DNA of 64,000 bases from Scleroderma bovista (Eukaryota > Basidiomycota > Agaricomycetes > Boletales > Sclerodermataceae): positions 1 through 64,000 of the forward strand of contig JAYMGJ010000244.1 in assembly GCA_037178675.1 (NCBI GenBank). The letters run 5' to 3'. Each line of letters begins with the position of its first letter. The stretch's first letter is position 1. The notes beneath the pieces were generated by a model that was not told the DNA's origin, searched no databases, and saw nothing but the letters and a program-made list of their open reading frames with translations. The translations under genes were made by a program, and so were the position numbers. Below are positions 11,310 to 24,000 of this stretch, in pieces.

Positions 11310-13076
11310 ACTCCGAGGTTCCTGGCGGTCAGGTTGTGGCTACACTCCTCCCCCAAACCTGTCCTCTGTCTATTCCCTTCAAACTAAAACTAAAAATCAG
11401 GGTCATGTCGGTTATGGTCATCGAGTTTTGTTTTGGCTGGTGGTGCATGACAAGAAAATTTACTCAGCCATTGATCAGTTAAGGGGGGTCAGATTGCTGA
11501 ACGTACTGTCGATTGCACTGCCATGTACCCCGATAGTGGTCCATGGCCCCTGTCACTCATTATGGCATATGTCAGATAGCTGAGTAGACCCATCGAGTAT
11601 GGACTCCCCACCTTCCCCACCTTATTGTCTCCACATTTGGTTAGGCACTGCTTGCTCACAGCAGCTGATCACAAGGAGCCCTGACTGAGGGGTCGGGCTT
11701 GCACACCTGATTTGTCTCGCAGCGAAGAAAGGGAAAGGTTGTTTACTCACATGTCAGCCAAAGTTCAAGGATCCTACTACTGGTCACCTGATGAGTAAAT
11801 AAGTGGTATTTGGTAGTCGTTCAGAAGCTGAGTCACCTTGCTGATATAATCACACGCTTTCAAAAAATTTATAAGTCCCTTCTCGGCGACTATTTCCTCC
11901 ATCACTGGCTCCACCATCACCACTAGTGCAAACGATGGTGACAACAACCACCATCCCAAACGACAGTAATGGCCACCACCACCAATGTCCATTGTCACCA
12001 CCGCAAGAGACAACAATGACAACAGCAACTAACTGTGAATGGCCCCAATGACGAAACAACCGCACTGCATGGCGATCACAATGACCACCATCTGATAGCG
12101 ATAGCACTGCCACGCCCTCTACTGCGAATCCCAGCAACCAACTACCGCCCTGAACAACAGCAACAAACCACACCAACCACCTCCCTGAACGATGGCAATA
12201 ACTACTACTGGCACCACCCTCTGCTAATGACGGCAAAAGGTCAACTGTCACCCCAACGCTGCCGCCGCCACTGTGAACGATGGTGATGGCCACCACCCTC
12301 CGGTAATGACGACCACAACTGCCACCTCACCACCGCAATCTTGACCAGTGTGATGATGACGATATCCACCACCACCAACTCCCACTGTCCGATCACGACA
12401 ATGAACCCCACCATTGCTACCATACCTGCACATCAATGATGATGAACTGTGCGTTTTTCCCCTCCTTGTTGCTTACATTATTACCCCCCCTTCATGTCTG
12501 TTTGTCCATTTGCGTAGTACACTGTTACTGTATGCTGCACGGCTGTATTAAATCAGAACATAATGTCACTAGATTTGCAAATATTCAAAAAAGTGTGACA
12601 TTTTCCACCTGCTATTATGTAGTGATTATGGAGGCATGAAGATCAAAATTTAACTCATTTCCCAACTACATCTACAAGACAGTCATTCCAATAGATAGCC
12701 ATGCCATGAAGAACAATAATCATCATTTCAGGGGTTAATAAGTTATGTCATGCATACTGGAGTCTGTCAGGTCTACATTGATGACCTTGGTTGTCACAAC
12801 TTAGCATATTTTTTGGAGTACTAAATATATGACAGCTTGTCACACCTGTAGAAAGTATATAATGGAAAATCAGGAAGATACTATTGCTTGGGAATTTGCC
12901 ATCAGATGGCATTGTGACTAATGCATCTTTATGAGAGAATACCTAACATAGACCTACCATGATATTCTAATATCAGACACGTCCTAAACACACCTTGCAT
13001 GATTCCAATTACAGTTATTCGAGACAATTATAAGGGGCATATAAACCTATGTCACAAACTTGTTAAACCTGTGGTG
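11310..13076 (-). repeat. right inverted arm
   Basis: Reverse-complement partner of 6341-8100, diverged by substitutions and small indels. It contains no credible coding sequence; the open frames in it are created by GGT/ACC-type triplets. Confidence 0.7.
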
Positions 13077-13621
13077 TCATATAAGGGCCACCGAGTACTA
13101 ATTGGGACTAGGTTGATTAGGAAAGGGGGTGAACAAGGTTTCAAAGTCCGATTAGTATCGGGCCCGACCCTTGCTGTGACTGGCATCCGCGGTTGCGCCA
13201 CCACGGTTGCCACGAATCCCCAGCATGGGCGATGCGACTTCCCCGAGCGAGGACGGCGTCGAGAGGTCCCCCACTGCACACATCCGCAGGGCTCTCGCGG
13301 GCTGCTGAGACGCGCCGCGGGAACATGTGTCGCGGCAGACGAAATGAACCAGAGGACCTTCCGGATATGGAACAGGAGTCGAGCGAGCGATGGCTTCCAG
13401 CGAGGACCAGCGGTGCTTGGAAAGACGTCCCATTTCCGATCTCGATGGGCCTCTGGCCCGTGCGCCCCTGCGACTCTATAAGCCCTGCGAGTCCCTCTCT
13501 GCTCGCTCTCATGTTCCCCCCCCTCGCCCGTCGCTGCGTCCTCTCCCCCCGCTGTGCCATCCCGGTCCTGTGTCTCTCTACCACCCGCGTGACTTAATTA
13601 TTGCACTTCTCCCCCCACCCA
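13077..13621 (+). promoter_or_regulatory. upstream region of the RRM gene
   Basis: GC-rich sequence between the right end of the inverted-repeat element and the ATG at 13622. Pyrimidine-rich runs (ctctctgctcgctctc, cccccctcgcccg) precede the start, as is common in fungal promoters. No specific factor site is claimed. Confidence 0.35.
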
Positions 13622-15689
13622 ATGTCTTCACCATCCAAGTCTCTAACACCAACAGAAACGTCTACTCAACCATCCACCCTACTCCGTGCACCCGCGTCTC
13701 CAGACCCGTTTGGCACACCGATGCCCTTTTTCCACTCTGATCATCAGCCTACATCGCGCTTCCACTGTACGTTTCGCCCCTCCTTCTTCCATGGCCGCTG
13801 ATCTTCACACGCCCCAGGGAATACAAACCACGCTTCCCTCCTAGACCAGTCTGGACCAAGAGCGGTCGACTCCGCTGCCGTCCACACACGTACAGCAGGC
13901 AGGTACTGTTCGCATGTGGATGATACCCATACCTATTCATTTGTTCTCAGCCTCCTACAGCTTGGAGGATGCAGAGAGTACGACATCCCCCCCTATCAGC
14001 GACTCAGATCAACCTACATCGACTCCCCCCGCTCCCAACATCTATATCAACGGCATGCCGCCACACTTTTCAGAGCAGGAGCTGTTTGCTCTCGCACGCC
14101 AGTTTGGCCAAGTCAAGAGCGTCAGAACATTCACCAGACACATTAGCGAAAAGCCCACGTGAGTAGTTTTACCGTTCGTGGTATTTCCTTTCTCACCGAC
14201 GGACCCCTTCAGTGGCTATGGTTTCGTTCTGTGAGCCCCGCCCGTTCCCCATCCAACGCCTGAATTTTGATCCACACCAGGTTCAACGATATCGAGTCCG
14301 CAGAGAAATGCATAGAAGGTCTTCGCAAGTATCGCAACCTTCACCCTTCCTTTTCCAAGGTGTGTGCATCCCGCTGTCAAGACACTGTTGGCGCACATTC
14401 ACCCCCCTCTTTTTAGCAAATACACCGTATACCGGGAACTATATATGCACAGCAAAGTATCGCACAGCCCACAGAGCAAGATCCTGCCTCCTTCAAGGCC
14501 AGAATGGAGAAACTAAAGGACGAGCACTCGACAAATCTATATATCGAAGGGTGAGGTTGAATGGCTTGCGTCTCGTGTGCGGTTGGCCTCACGCTCATCC
14601 CTTAGTCTTCCGCTTTCAATCGATGACGAGGTGATCCCATTACCGTCTTCGTTATCCGTCCGTTGGACTGACAGTCATCTAGAGCTTGGCTACGCTGGTC
14701 GCCCCGTATAAGATCAAAAGCAGCCGATTTTTCAAGACCAAACTGAGCGATCCCCCCCGCATAATCGCATTCGTCCGGTACGTCGCCTCGCGCACACGAG
14801 TCCCCTTTCCCTCACCGATATACCTAGTTTGGAAACACGCACCGCAGCAGAAGACACCATCGAGCGTCTGCATGGCCAGATGGTCAGGGGTTGGAACGAC
14901 CCCGGATGCCGCATCTCCGTGCGTTTCGCAGACAGCGCCGAACAGCGAGAGCTCCGAGTGCGTTGGATCTCCAGTCCTCTCGGATTCGCAATCCTAACGC
15001 TTCCACTCCCCCTCCCCCCCCAGCGCACCGAACGGATGTCAAAGGGAGAAGACCAGTCACCCTCGCGATTAACGATCGCACAGGCTGCCCTGCTCAACCT
15101 CCGTGGCCAGGACCTCCACGCTCACGCTGGCCCACCGCACAAAGCAGCATCCAGGCTCTCCTCCCAGCACGACGTCGATGTCCCTCTCGTCGGTAGTCGA
15201 CGAGGTGGCACGCCACTGTGTCAGACGTCGTCTCTTGATTATGTACCTGCATCGCGATCGCTGCCTGCCAATTTGGCCCACTGTGACCAGTACAGCTCAC
15301 CCGTCCAAGATCTACATACCAGTCCTGATATGGACGCTCTCATGCAGTCTATTAAAAGTGTCGGCATCGGCGGGGACGGCGGGATATTCGATAGTATCTT
15401 GGGTGAATATCACGCGGCGCCACGGACACGGACACTTGCCAATGCGAGGGTATTATCGGCGGGTGCGACACCTCAGGTCACTATGGAAAGCCGGACACAT
15501 CAGGAATTTGACAATACTTATTTAAACTTTTCGGGACAAATAAGCATAAAAAAAGTTCGCCATTGTCAAAGGAGAAAAAGCACAAAACAAGCTAACCCTT
15601 CCTCTTGTACCAACTTAATTTCCACTTTTTTTGCCCTTGCAAATTTTATTTCTTACTTTTGTCACCCTTGCACACAGTTCCAAAGTTGA
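13622..15689 (+). CDS. tandem-RRM RNA-binding protein
   Basis: Predicted RNA-binding regulator with two RRM domains, resembling fungal relatives of the RBMS/Scw1-like group. Exons by splice sites and phase: 13622-13766, 13818-13889, 13951-14158, 14213-14230, 14281-14359, 14417-14550, 14606-14630, 14683-14777, 14828-14957, 15024-15689. RRM1 has RNP2 NIYINGMP and RNP1-like GYGFVLFN; its tail reads EKCIEGLRKYRNLHPSFSK. RRM2 begins STNLYIEGLPLSIDDE and includes PPRIIAFVR. Conserved blocks FKARMEKLKDEHSTNLY and RLTIAQAALLNLRGQDL support the model. Exon 4 is only 18 nt and exon 7 only 25 nt. The last exon is open to 15689, but its final part (after about 15530) is A-rich and may be untranslated if there is another splice. 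The N-terminus is Ser/Pro-rich and likely disordered. Confidence 0.85.
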
Positions 15690-16640
15690 TGAATGCAACA
15701 GTTTATTAGTACCACATGAGTAGAAAAAAAGTAAAACAAGTATAATAAGCTAATCAGGTGGCAGATAAGTGTGTCAATGAGAACCAATAGGAGTAAATGA
15801 ATGCAAAAGTGACATGAAAGTTATGGATGAAACAAATGATGCAGGTGAAATGGCAGACAGCGATATGGACGAAACAGTGGTAAGCGACGAGTCCACGGAG
15901 CAGGTTCTATAAAGAACAATTAGATATGCCAAAGACAAGTAAATTTAAATAAAAAAGTAGCAGAAGACATGATAATTGAAATTCAAAAATGTTCTCACAA
16001 AGAAAGGAGTGTGGGTTGGGGGCACTGGGCTCATTCACATCAGCCTCACTATTCCCACTCTTTGTGCCTGTGGCCTTGAATGCTTGCATGGCGGTAAACG
16101 TAGCTTGTACAAATGCCTGTCCTCCTTTGTGGATCAACTCTTGGCATCAGGAAATCAATGAGAGTCTGCTCAACCTTTGTATAACTTACCATTTTTTCCA
16201 TGTGTATCCACATGCATCATTCTGATATACACTTAGGTCATGTCATATACTTTCTGGGAGTGTTTTGAGTGATGGACATCTTTATCAGTCTACTTGATTA
16301 TGATCAATTTAGACAGGTTGCTTCTTTTTATCATGCCAGATCACCAGTATACCTGCTGATATATATGACCAAAAACCCAACCCCTGCTAAATGTGTTCAA
16401 ATGTATATATAATTATACCTGCTGATGTAGATGCTCAGATATGTTTCATTCTGATGCTCCAGATCAGATTTATCAGAAAGTTATTACTGTCCCAGCTGTC
16501 CCAGAAGTACTCATACAAGCCAATAGTACCCATACCTTCATTGCCTGTACTTAATTTTCAACCACCTTAATTCATTCAATATTCATCTTAATCAATTTAT
16601 ATTCAATTTTGTACAGTACAAAAGAATAAATATTGTACAC
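15690..16640. other. gene-poor interval
   Basis: AT-rich DNA after the RRM gene. A 76-codon minus-strand frame at 15907-16137 (AFKATGTKSGNSEADVNEP within) might be a fragment of an old repeat gene, but I do not recognise it. Nothing else is visible. Confidence 0.3.
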
Positions 16641-16679
16641 TAATGGGGGCAGAACAGAGACTAAATATATTATATACAT

Positions 16680-17275
16680 TTGAGGTCATCGTTGTCGTCA
16701 TCGTCAATGGTCGTGATGTTAACGCAGGTGGTGGGGGTAGTGGTGGTGGCCACGTCAGGGTCGCCATTGTCATTGTTGGTGTTGTGTCAACAATGCAGGT
16801 GGGGGGTCGTTGTTGTTGTTGGTGCCTGGTGGTGGCCATGTTATCGACGTGGGTGGTGGTGGTCACGTCGCCGTCGTCCAGGTAGGGTGGTCGTCGACAT
16901 TGGGGGTCGTCGACGTGGGTGGTGGGTGGTCGCGTCATCGACAATGTGGATGGTGATGGTGGACGACGACACTCGTGTCGTCGTCAACGTTGGAGGTGGT
17001 GGTCACGGCATCGACAATGTTGGGGGTGGTCACGTCATCGTCGTTGAGGGTGGTCACATCATCGTTGTTGGTGGTGGTGGTGATGGTAGTCGTGTTGTTG
17101 TCGACATTGGGGGTGGTGGTGGTCGCGTCATTGACAACATTGGGGGTGGAGGTCGCTTCATCGTTGTCGTTGGGGGTGGTCATCATGTCGTCGACGATGT
17201 TGGTGGTGGTGGCTGCATCGTTGTTGACGCTGGTGATGGTGGTGGTCAACGCGTGGTGTGGTGGTAGAAGACAGA
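16680..17275. repeat. GGT/GTC triplet-rich low-complexity tract
   Basis: Degenerate ggtggt, gtcgtc, gacaatgttgggggtgg motifs repeated over 600 bp, with strong G/T strand bias. Both strands are open in long frames made almost only of Val, Gly and Ser (plus) or Thr, Asn and Asp (minus), as expected of composition. It resembles the tracts inside the 6.3-13 kb element. Confidence 0.6.
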
Positions 17276-17648
17276 GAGTGAGGAGAGAGAGAGAATTCTG
17301 AATTTGTATACCACCGCAAGCAAACAAACAGTGCTAAGACGCGGTGCCACAGGCCATAGGAGAGTAACATATATGAGGAAACTAAAGTAATATGTATAAC
17401 GAATATTTGTGGGTCATCACTGTATGTAATCTCATTGGGTATCCATGGGGGCACTCTGGTTGCATGTGATAAATTATTTGGTCTAGCAAATATGAGCATG
17501 TCCTGGAATAAAAGGAGGTCAGTATGGTGTCAACGTTGTGTTGGGGGTACTTTGGGTGGGGGGTTTTGTTGTTTTGGACGCGCTGGCGGTTCAGAGGAGG
17601 CTTGTGGGGGGGAGCATGTCCTAGAAGAGGGTGGGGGTCAGTGAAGTT

Positions 17649-18383
17649 TCATTGTTGCACTGGGGGTACTTCAGGTGGTGTGGGGGGGGTTTGCTTTTTG
17701 AATGCATTGGTGGCTTGGAGGAAGCTTATGAGAGCTTCTATGCCATCCTTGGTGCTGAGGATGTCTGATGTGATGAGGTCTTCTGACACTTTTTTGAGGA
17801 GCTGGTGTTGGTCGTTGTAAGTGGGGCAGCTGGTGAGGATGTGGTCGCACAATTGTAGGGGTTTGCCACACGGGCAAGACCGGTCTTCTGTAGGGACATG
17901 CTTGTTGTAGTATTCACCTATGAAGGCATGGCCAGTGCAGGCCTGGATGAGGCAGCCATATAGGTTGCGGGATGTGTGTGTGAAGTGTTCACGGGGTTTC
18001 AAGGCTGGCTCGAACCTGTTCGCCTGAAGAAACGTGCTTGGAGACTGGAGTTGTTTGTGCCAATCCATTGTCCAGGACGTGACAAGGTGATGGCAGGATT
18101 GGGCTTTCTCATGGGAAAGGGAGATGGGAGGGGCGTCTACCGCAATCTCTGTCGCTGTTTTTGCTAGGGCATCCGCTCGTTCATTGCCAATGATGTTTTT
18201 TTGTCCGGGTGCCCAGGCAATTTCGACATGGTGTTGGTCTGAGGATTCAAGGAAAGAGACAACAAGAGAGCGGGAGTGGAGGTTAATGTGTTGGGAGGAT
18301 CCCGGCACAACGTCAAATGCAGTTTGGATGGCAGCCTGGTTGTCGGCAAAGACATGTATGTGTGTGGCGTTGTGTTCCACCGC
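17649..18383 (-). mobile_element. non-LTR retrotransposon C-terminal fragment
   Basis: The minus-strand frame encodes the 3' end of a LINE ORF2: an RNase H domain (FADNQAAIQ, WAPGQKNIIGNERADALAK) followed by a Cys/His tail (CPCGKPLQLCDHILTSCPTY). The reverse transcriptase part is missing: the upstream side is cut at 18384 by the long LTR. No poly(A) tail is visible downstream; sequence near 17520-17645 is G-rich. This family differs from the two LINE copies at 48.4 and 54.5 kb. Confidence 0.8.
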
Positions 18384-20723
18384 TGTGCGCCTAAGTGAGG
18401 GAAGAGGTCAGAACAACCAACAACCAACACCAAATGACAGCAATATGCGAGTGGTGGTCTTCCTTTGCGTTTCTGGTATTTAATCTCCTCAGGGGGATGT
18501 GCTGCACGCCTTCAGGCAGGATGCAGGAGGGAAGGGAAGGGCTTCTGATGGGGAATAGATGCGACTGGGGATGGTATTGACTCCTCTTCAGCCTACCACA
18601 GTGGTTAGGAAGAGTCCTGGGATAGAAAAGCGATGATAGATTGATGACAGGGGTGTAACAGCAGTGATGGAGCAGAGGGGAAGCAAGGGGACAGTTCCTG
18701 CTTCAAGAATGCGATGGACAGTGATGGGATGGAGTGGACAGTGATGCTAGACTGCGCTTCAGCCTAGAGAAATGATCAGATACAAGATATATCTGATAAA
18801 CAGCAATATAGGAGCTTTAGGCCAGCACTGAGTGACCTACAAGTCCAAAGACAGAGATAGAGCTTATAGACAGTGAGGGAGAGTGAATGTGGTCGCTTTA
18901 TTGAGGGGGAAGCAGACACTTCCTTGCAGCCTTTGGCTGCTGCTTTATATACAGGAGGGGCTGTGGCCCTGTAAGCACAAATGACTAAGTGCTTGGTAAG
19001 AGATTGGTAAGAAATTGGTAAGCGATTGATAAGCAGTGTAATCAGGCTGAGTCATCGATGGGGAGAGCCTGAACAAGCTGCTGAGCCAAGGGAAAGAGCA
19101 AAAACATAGGTAAAAAGGGGTGTATAACCAAGAATATGGAAAGATCATTGCATGGGGCCCAAAAGAGAGGGGGGGAAAGCATGGGATGAGTAGATCGAAG
19201 CTAAATGAGCATATGCGATGACATAATGCATATGAATCATAGGGGCATGAGTCATGAATTGATAAGCAGCATGATAAGCATGATTTGAAGGATGATTGGT
19301 AAGTGATTGGTAAGGGGAGTAATGGGGATTAGTAACGCCAAGAGGGGATGAATAATGCGCAGCAGAGTGAGTCAAAGTGAGCCAGAGTGACTCTGTGTGA
19401 CTCAGAAAGAAGGGAAGCACAACCTATGATTTATTGAACTTTAGATCTGGAGATGAGCTTCTGAAGCAGTGCCACTGATGGGAGTGGCTGGGGGATAATA
19501 AAAGAATTGATCCGACCAGAAGAGCAGTGTCAGGGGGCCTGGAATGACAAGTAGAGTCACAGCTGGTCACAGAGTGTCACAAATCCCTTGGATTGAGCTT
19601 CTGTAGAGCAAAAACGCGAAATTTGGTGCTCCCGAAGTGCAGTCTTCCCTTGAGCAGTAAGGGGAAGGTTCTGTACTCTATTATGGCTCCTAAGAAGGGT
19701 TATAGAGCACTGTTTCATTCGTGTTTGTTGCGGGATAGCAGGGAAGTGAAACATGAATAGCGGATTCGATGTGTCCAGGGAAGCGAGATGAATGATAGAG
19801 GGAGATGGATGTGACAGGACTCTGGGATGAAAGGACCATATGCAGAGGACTCAGGAGACACAGAGACGACCAGGTATGAATTTTCAAGTCTAACCATAGA
19901 CTTGAGACGACCAAAGTATGTGCGCAACACAGGACTGACGAGGAGAACGCGCTGACCGAGAACGAGAGGGACTGAGGGAGAAGGCTGGGAAGATATGTAC
20001 CAGACAGTACACAGGAGCTCATGGAGAGGCTGTCCCAAGAGCAGGACATAGTTGAGGTCTGCTGCAATAGCGGAGAAACGTTCCAGAGAAAATGTGGACT
20101 CCATAGTGAGTGATGAAGTGGGTGTCTGGATTGCGGGTGGAATATCTCCGTGGGAAATAAACAGATTTACATCGGAACTTGACAGGCAGATAGACCACGG
20201 TCTAGGCTCCATGATGGTATAGTCACGTGATTGATAGCTTCAAAAATGGTGGAGCTATTCAAAATATCGGAATGCCGGCACTGGGCACCTAAATTTGACA
20301 TTTGGGCGCTAAAAATGATTCTTCCTTTTCTCCTTTATTTCTCTATTGTTTCTTCTGCTTCTTTGGTTGTTCTGGTATGGGAGTTGGACTGCAGTAGGTT
20401 GCATTCCTCTCTCATACTGAAATGATCGTCAATCCTTGGATTCTTCTGCTTCTTGGCAGTTCTTGTGCGATAGATGACTGTCAGCATTGGCATTCATCTC
20501 TTGCATCAGGATAGTCATTCTCGTGCGATAGATGGCTATGACAAGCTTGTATTCATTCTTTGCATAAGGATAGTCTTGACTTTGCGTGATATGGATAGCG
20601 AGGGCTGTCTGTATCCCTCAAGTCGGGACAATCTTTCAACAGATCTTGGGTGCATTCTTCACATTAGTTTCATCAGCTAACTTTCTCCATGTCCACAGTA
20701 CCAAACACGTTTGGTGCGTGACA
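18384..20723 (-). mobile_element. 2.34-kb long terminal repeat, copy A
   Basis: On the minus strand it begins TGTCACGCACCAAACG and ends TTAGGCGCACA, with TATATAAA and AATAAAG near 18890-18960 as promoter and poly(A) signals. The same sequence recurs in the other orientation at 45319-51995, which fixes both ends. It abuts a LINE on one side and the 3' side of the gypsy element on the other, so it may be that element's 3' LTR. There is no clear polypurine tract next to it, so the pairing is uncertain. The short open frames in it are not genes. Confidence 0.65.
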
Positions 20724-21016
20724 TCTACAGGCAACATGAAATACAATCGTCCCCGATTGTGAACATAGGGGGGGCTTCAAAAAAAAGATGGAAGGCATAG
20801 ATGGGGCAGGCATAGAAAAGGGGATGCATGGGGGGATGACCAGATGTGCACGTCATTGTGAGTCATCTGAGTCATATTGGATTTCTTCATTGTCTGAACT
20901 TTCTTCATCAGAGTTATCCATAGTAGTAGTTGGAGATGATGGGAGATGGCGGGCATAGTATGGGATGAGTCGGAAAGCAGCCACACCTTGAGCTGAGATG
21001 GTGCCATCCATTTCCT
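20724..21016 (-). other. 3' untranslated region of the gypsy element
   Basis: About 290 bp between the pol stop and the LTR start. It contains a T-rich run and a C7 run on the minus strand but no textbook polypurine tract. Confidence 0.4.
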
Positions 21017-24000
21017 TTAGAACATATGATCCTCCTTGGGTATGACGAACAACTGCATAAGGTATCGAGGCTTGGATTTCCGATCCAGCTCTTTCTCAAC
21101 CTGGCTGTTGCGTACAAGGACAAGGTCTCCAGGTTTATAGGATGTCTCCATGAGTCGCCTAGTATACTTCTTTTCAAATTGTGCTTTGGAACGTAGACGA
21201 GACTTGTACAATGTGTTGAATGCAGCATCAATATCATCGGGTCTTTTCTCCAGTTGGCGAATGCGCAAAGCAAGGAGATGCTGGGAAGTCATTCCTGAGT
21301 AGAAACCTTCCACAAGGTGGGTGGCTTCAAACAGATCAAATGGGAGAATGGGATTGAGTCCATGAAGGAGATAGAATGGGCTAAACCCAGTAGAGTGGTG
21401 GGTAATGACTTTGTCGGCAAAGAAGGCATGATGGACCTTGGTAGGCCAGAGGTTGATATCACCATCACAAAATTTGATGATGGCTTCACAAATGATGAAG
21501 TGTCCCCGCTCCACAACTCCATTGGCTTTGGAATTATAGGGGGAAATGTGAATATGGGGGATTGAATAGCGTTGCATGAGTTTCTCAAATGCACCCTTGA
21601 CTTCACTGCCATTGTCAGTGACAATCTGGGCAATGACTCCATAGCGGCAAATGATTTCTTCCCAAAAGAATTTGGCAAGGCTCTCTGCATTGGCATGTCT
21701 GAGAGCATGACCTTCAGCAGCAAGTGAGAGATCATCTCGAGCTGCCACAAGATAGCAGTATCCATGAGCCTTGGGCATGAGCATAACATCGACATAGATC
21801 TTCATGAAAAGATGTGGAAATGGGGAAACAGTGAGAGGGACTTCTGCCTTGCGAGTGCTACAAATCTGACACTCATGGCAAGAGCGAACGTGATGGGTGA
21901 CATCTTGGTACATCTGTGGCCAATAGAACCGTTGTCGAATGGCCTGAAAAACTCCATATACTCCACGATGACCAAGCTGCTCATGAGCTTGATTGAGGAT
22001 CTGAGCACGTAAGTCTGGATCAAAGATGACTTTGACAGGAGGTCGGGGTCCACGATGTTTGAATAGTTGACCTGAATGAATGAAAAACTGGAGAGAACGC
22101 CTAACAAAGTGTTTATGGGCAGTGTTGGAGGGGAATGCAGGGAGTTGAGTGGTTTCAAGAAAGTGGAGAATGTGGCGTAACATGGTATCTTGAGAGGTAT
22201 CGTCGGAAGAGAATGATGGGAGCATCATAGAGTCGTAAGGAAGGGGATGATCATGGGAAAAGAGCAGGATATCTTCAAGCCATTGATCTGCTTCATCGGC
22301 ATCTCTTTCACCTTCTTCTTCAGTTGGTTGACGTCTTGAAAGTGCATCGGGTCCTTGGTGACGAGTGGCTGGAACATGAATAAGTTTGAAGTCAAATAAA
22401 AGTATACCTTCGATCCAGCGGTTGATGGTAGCATTAGGTTGGAGATCTGGATCGTTAAGCATACCCTTAATGTACTTGGCATTGACTTCAACATGCAGGG
22501 TCTTGACTCCATAGAGAAAGAGACGGTAATGATGAAGTGCATGGAACAGACCATACAGCTCAAGTTTGGGCTGGCTGTAGTGAGATTCATGCTCGTTGAT
22601 TGGGAGAGAGCCATAACGAGCAGGTCGTTTGCGACCAGATTCATCATACTGAGACAGGATGAATCCAATAGCGATATAGCTAGTGTCGACTGAGAGAACG
22701 ACTGGGAGATCTGACAAGTAGTCAATGGGATGAAGGGAGGGAGCGGAAGTGATAGCAGTCTTCAAGGCATTGAAAGTGTCTTGCTGGGGGGTGTCCCAGA
22801 TGAAAGGAGTGTCTTTGTGATAGAGGTCGATGAGAGGACAAGCGAGAAGGGAGTAGTTTGCAATCCAGATGCGGACAGTACCACAGAGACCTAGAAAAGA
22901 ACGTACATCCTTTGGCGTTGCAAGGGGAGGCCAATCTAAGATCTTCTGGACCTTGCTATGGTCGGGAGAGCGACCATCAGGATGGCATTCTTGGCCAAGA
23001 ATCAAAACACGAGGTTGGCAGACCTGCGTCTTTGGACCAGAGAACGTTCCGCCTGCATGCGCAAAGCGATGCATAATCCGGTGCACATCTACAGCATGTT
23101 CCCAAATGAAGTGACAAATCCCTGGGTTGGCTGGCATGGTTTCGGCATTGCCATTGGCGTCGTCATAGCGTGTTGCAGGGCCTTTGATGGGAAGATCGTC
23201 GATGAATATGTTGGCAATATGGGGGACCTCATCTTGTAAGATGAAACTAGTACAGTTTTGGAATTTGGAAGGTGAATTGGTGTAGCCTTGTGGCATGGCG
23301 GTATGCCATAAGAGACCGAGGGGAGTCATGAATGAAGTGAGATCTCGGCTATCTGGATGCAGTTGGCAGGCATCAAATCCAGAAAAGAGATCAAAGACGG
23401 TGTAACATTGCCGACCAGCGAATGGTTTGACAAAGTCATCCAAAATTGGCAGAACTCCAGCATCTCTGATTGTGACCTTATTGAGAGGCTGCAGATCATG
23501 GACAATCTGGATCTTTCCATTCTTCTTCATAACACAGAACCACTTGGAGTGATATGATGATTGCGCAGGTTCATAGAGTCTGGCTGCGATCTTGTCTCTG
23601 AGCAGCTGGATAACACGTTCACGAATGCCAGGAGGGATGGGTATGTTGCAGTACTCCCGTGGTTCATGGGGCAGGACCAGGATGATGTAAGGGGAGAAGT
23701 AGTCTGAGTGAAAATTGCCGCGTTCTGATTCGTCGAACGCTAGCGCCACTTCATTAAGCTTCATGACATGTGCAAAAAGTTTTTCTTCTTCTGGCCAGAG
23801 GAAACCATCAGGGTTTAGTTTCATTAAAGCCAGGTGCTCCTTGGTAAGCTTCTTCATGGGAATGAAGTCGGGTGGCAGGGGAGTGAGTGGTGTGAGTGAG
23901 TCGAGGGGATTTTTGGGGAATTGACGATGAACACGGGTGTCTTCTGGATAGCGACTGGGAACCAGTTTGACTTTCCGATCCACATGTTTGTAAGCACCAA

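Larger units (their letters stand above)
6341..13076. mobile_element. 6.7-kb element with ~1.8-kb inverted arms
   Basis: The sequence beginning CACCAC(G/A)GGTTTAACAAG at 6341 recurs inverted, ending at 13076. Similarity continues inward for about 1.75 kb on each side with scattered substitutions and indels. I see no transposase gene in the interior, which is low-complexity, triplet-rich DNA plus a second smaller palindrome. A non-autonomous TIR or foldback element is the simplest reading. No target-site duplication is obvious at the outer ends. The element sits between two host-like genes. Confidence 0.65.

Noticed and set aside
16680..17327. 195- and 130-codon frames over the GGT/GTC tract
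   Set aside because: Same compositional effect; frames on opposite strands overlap fully.
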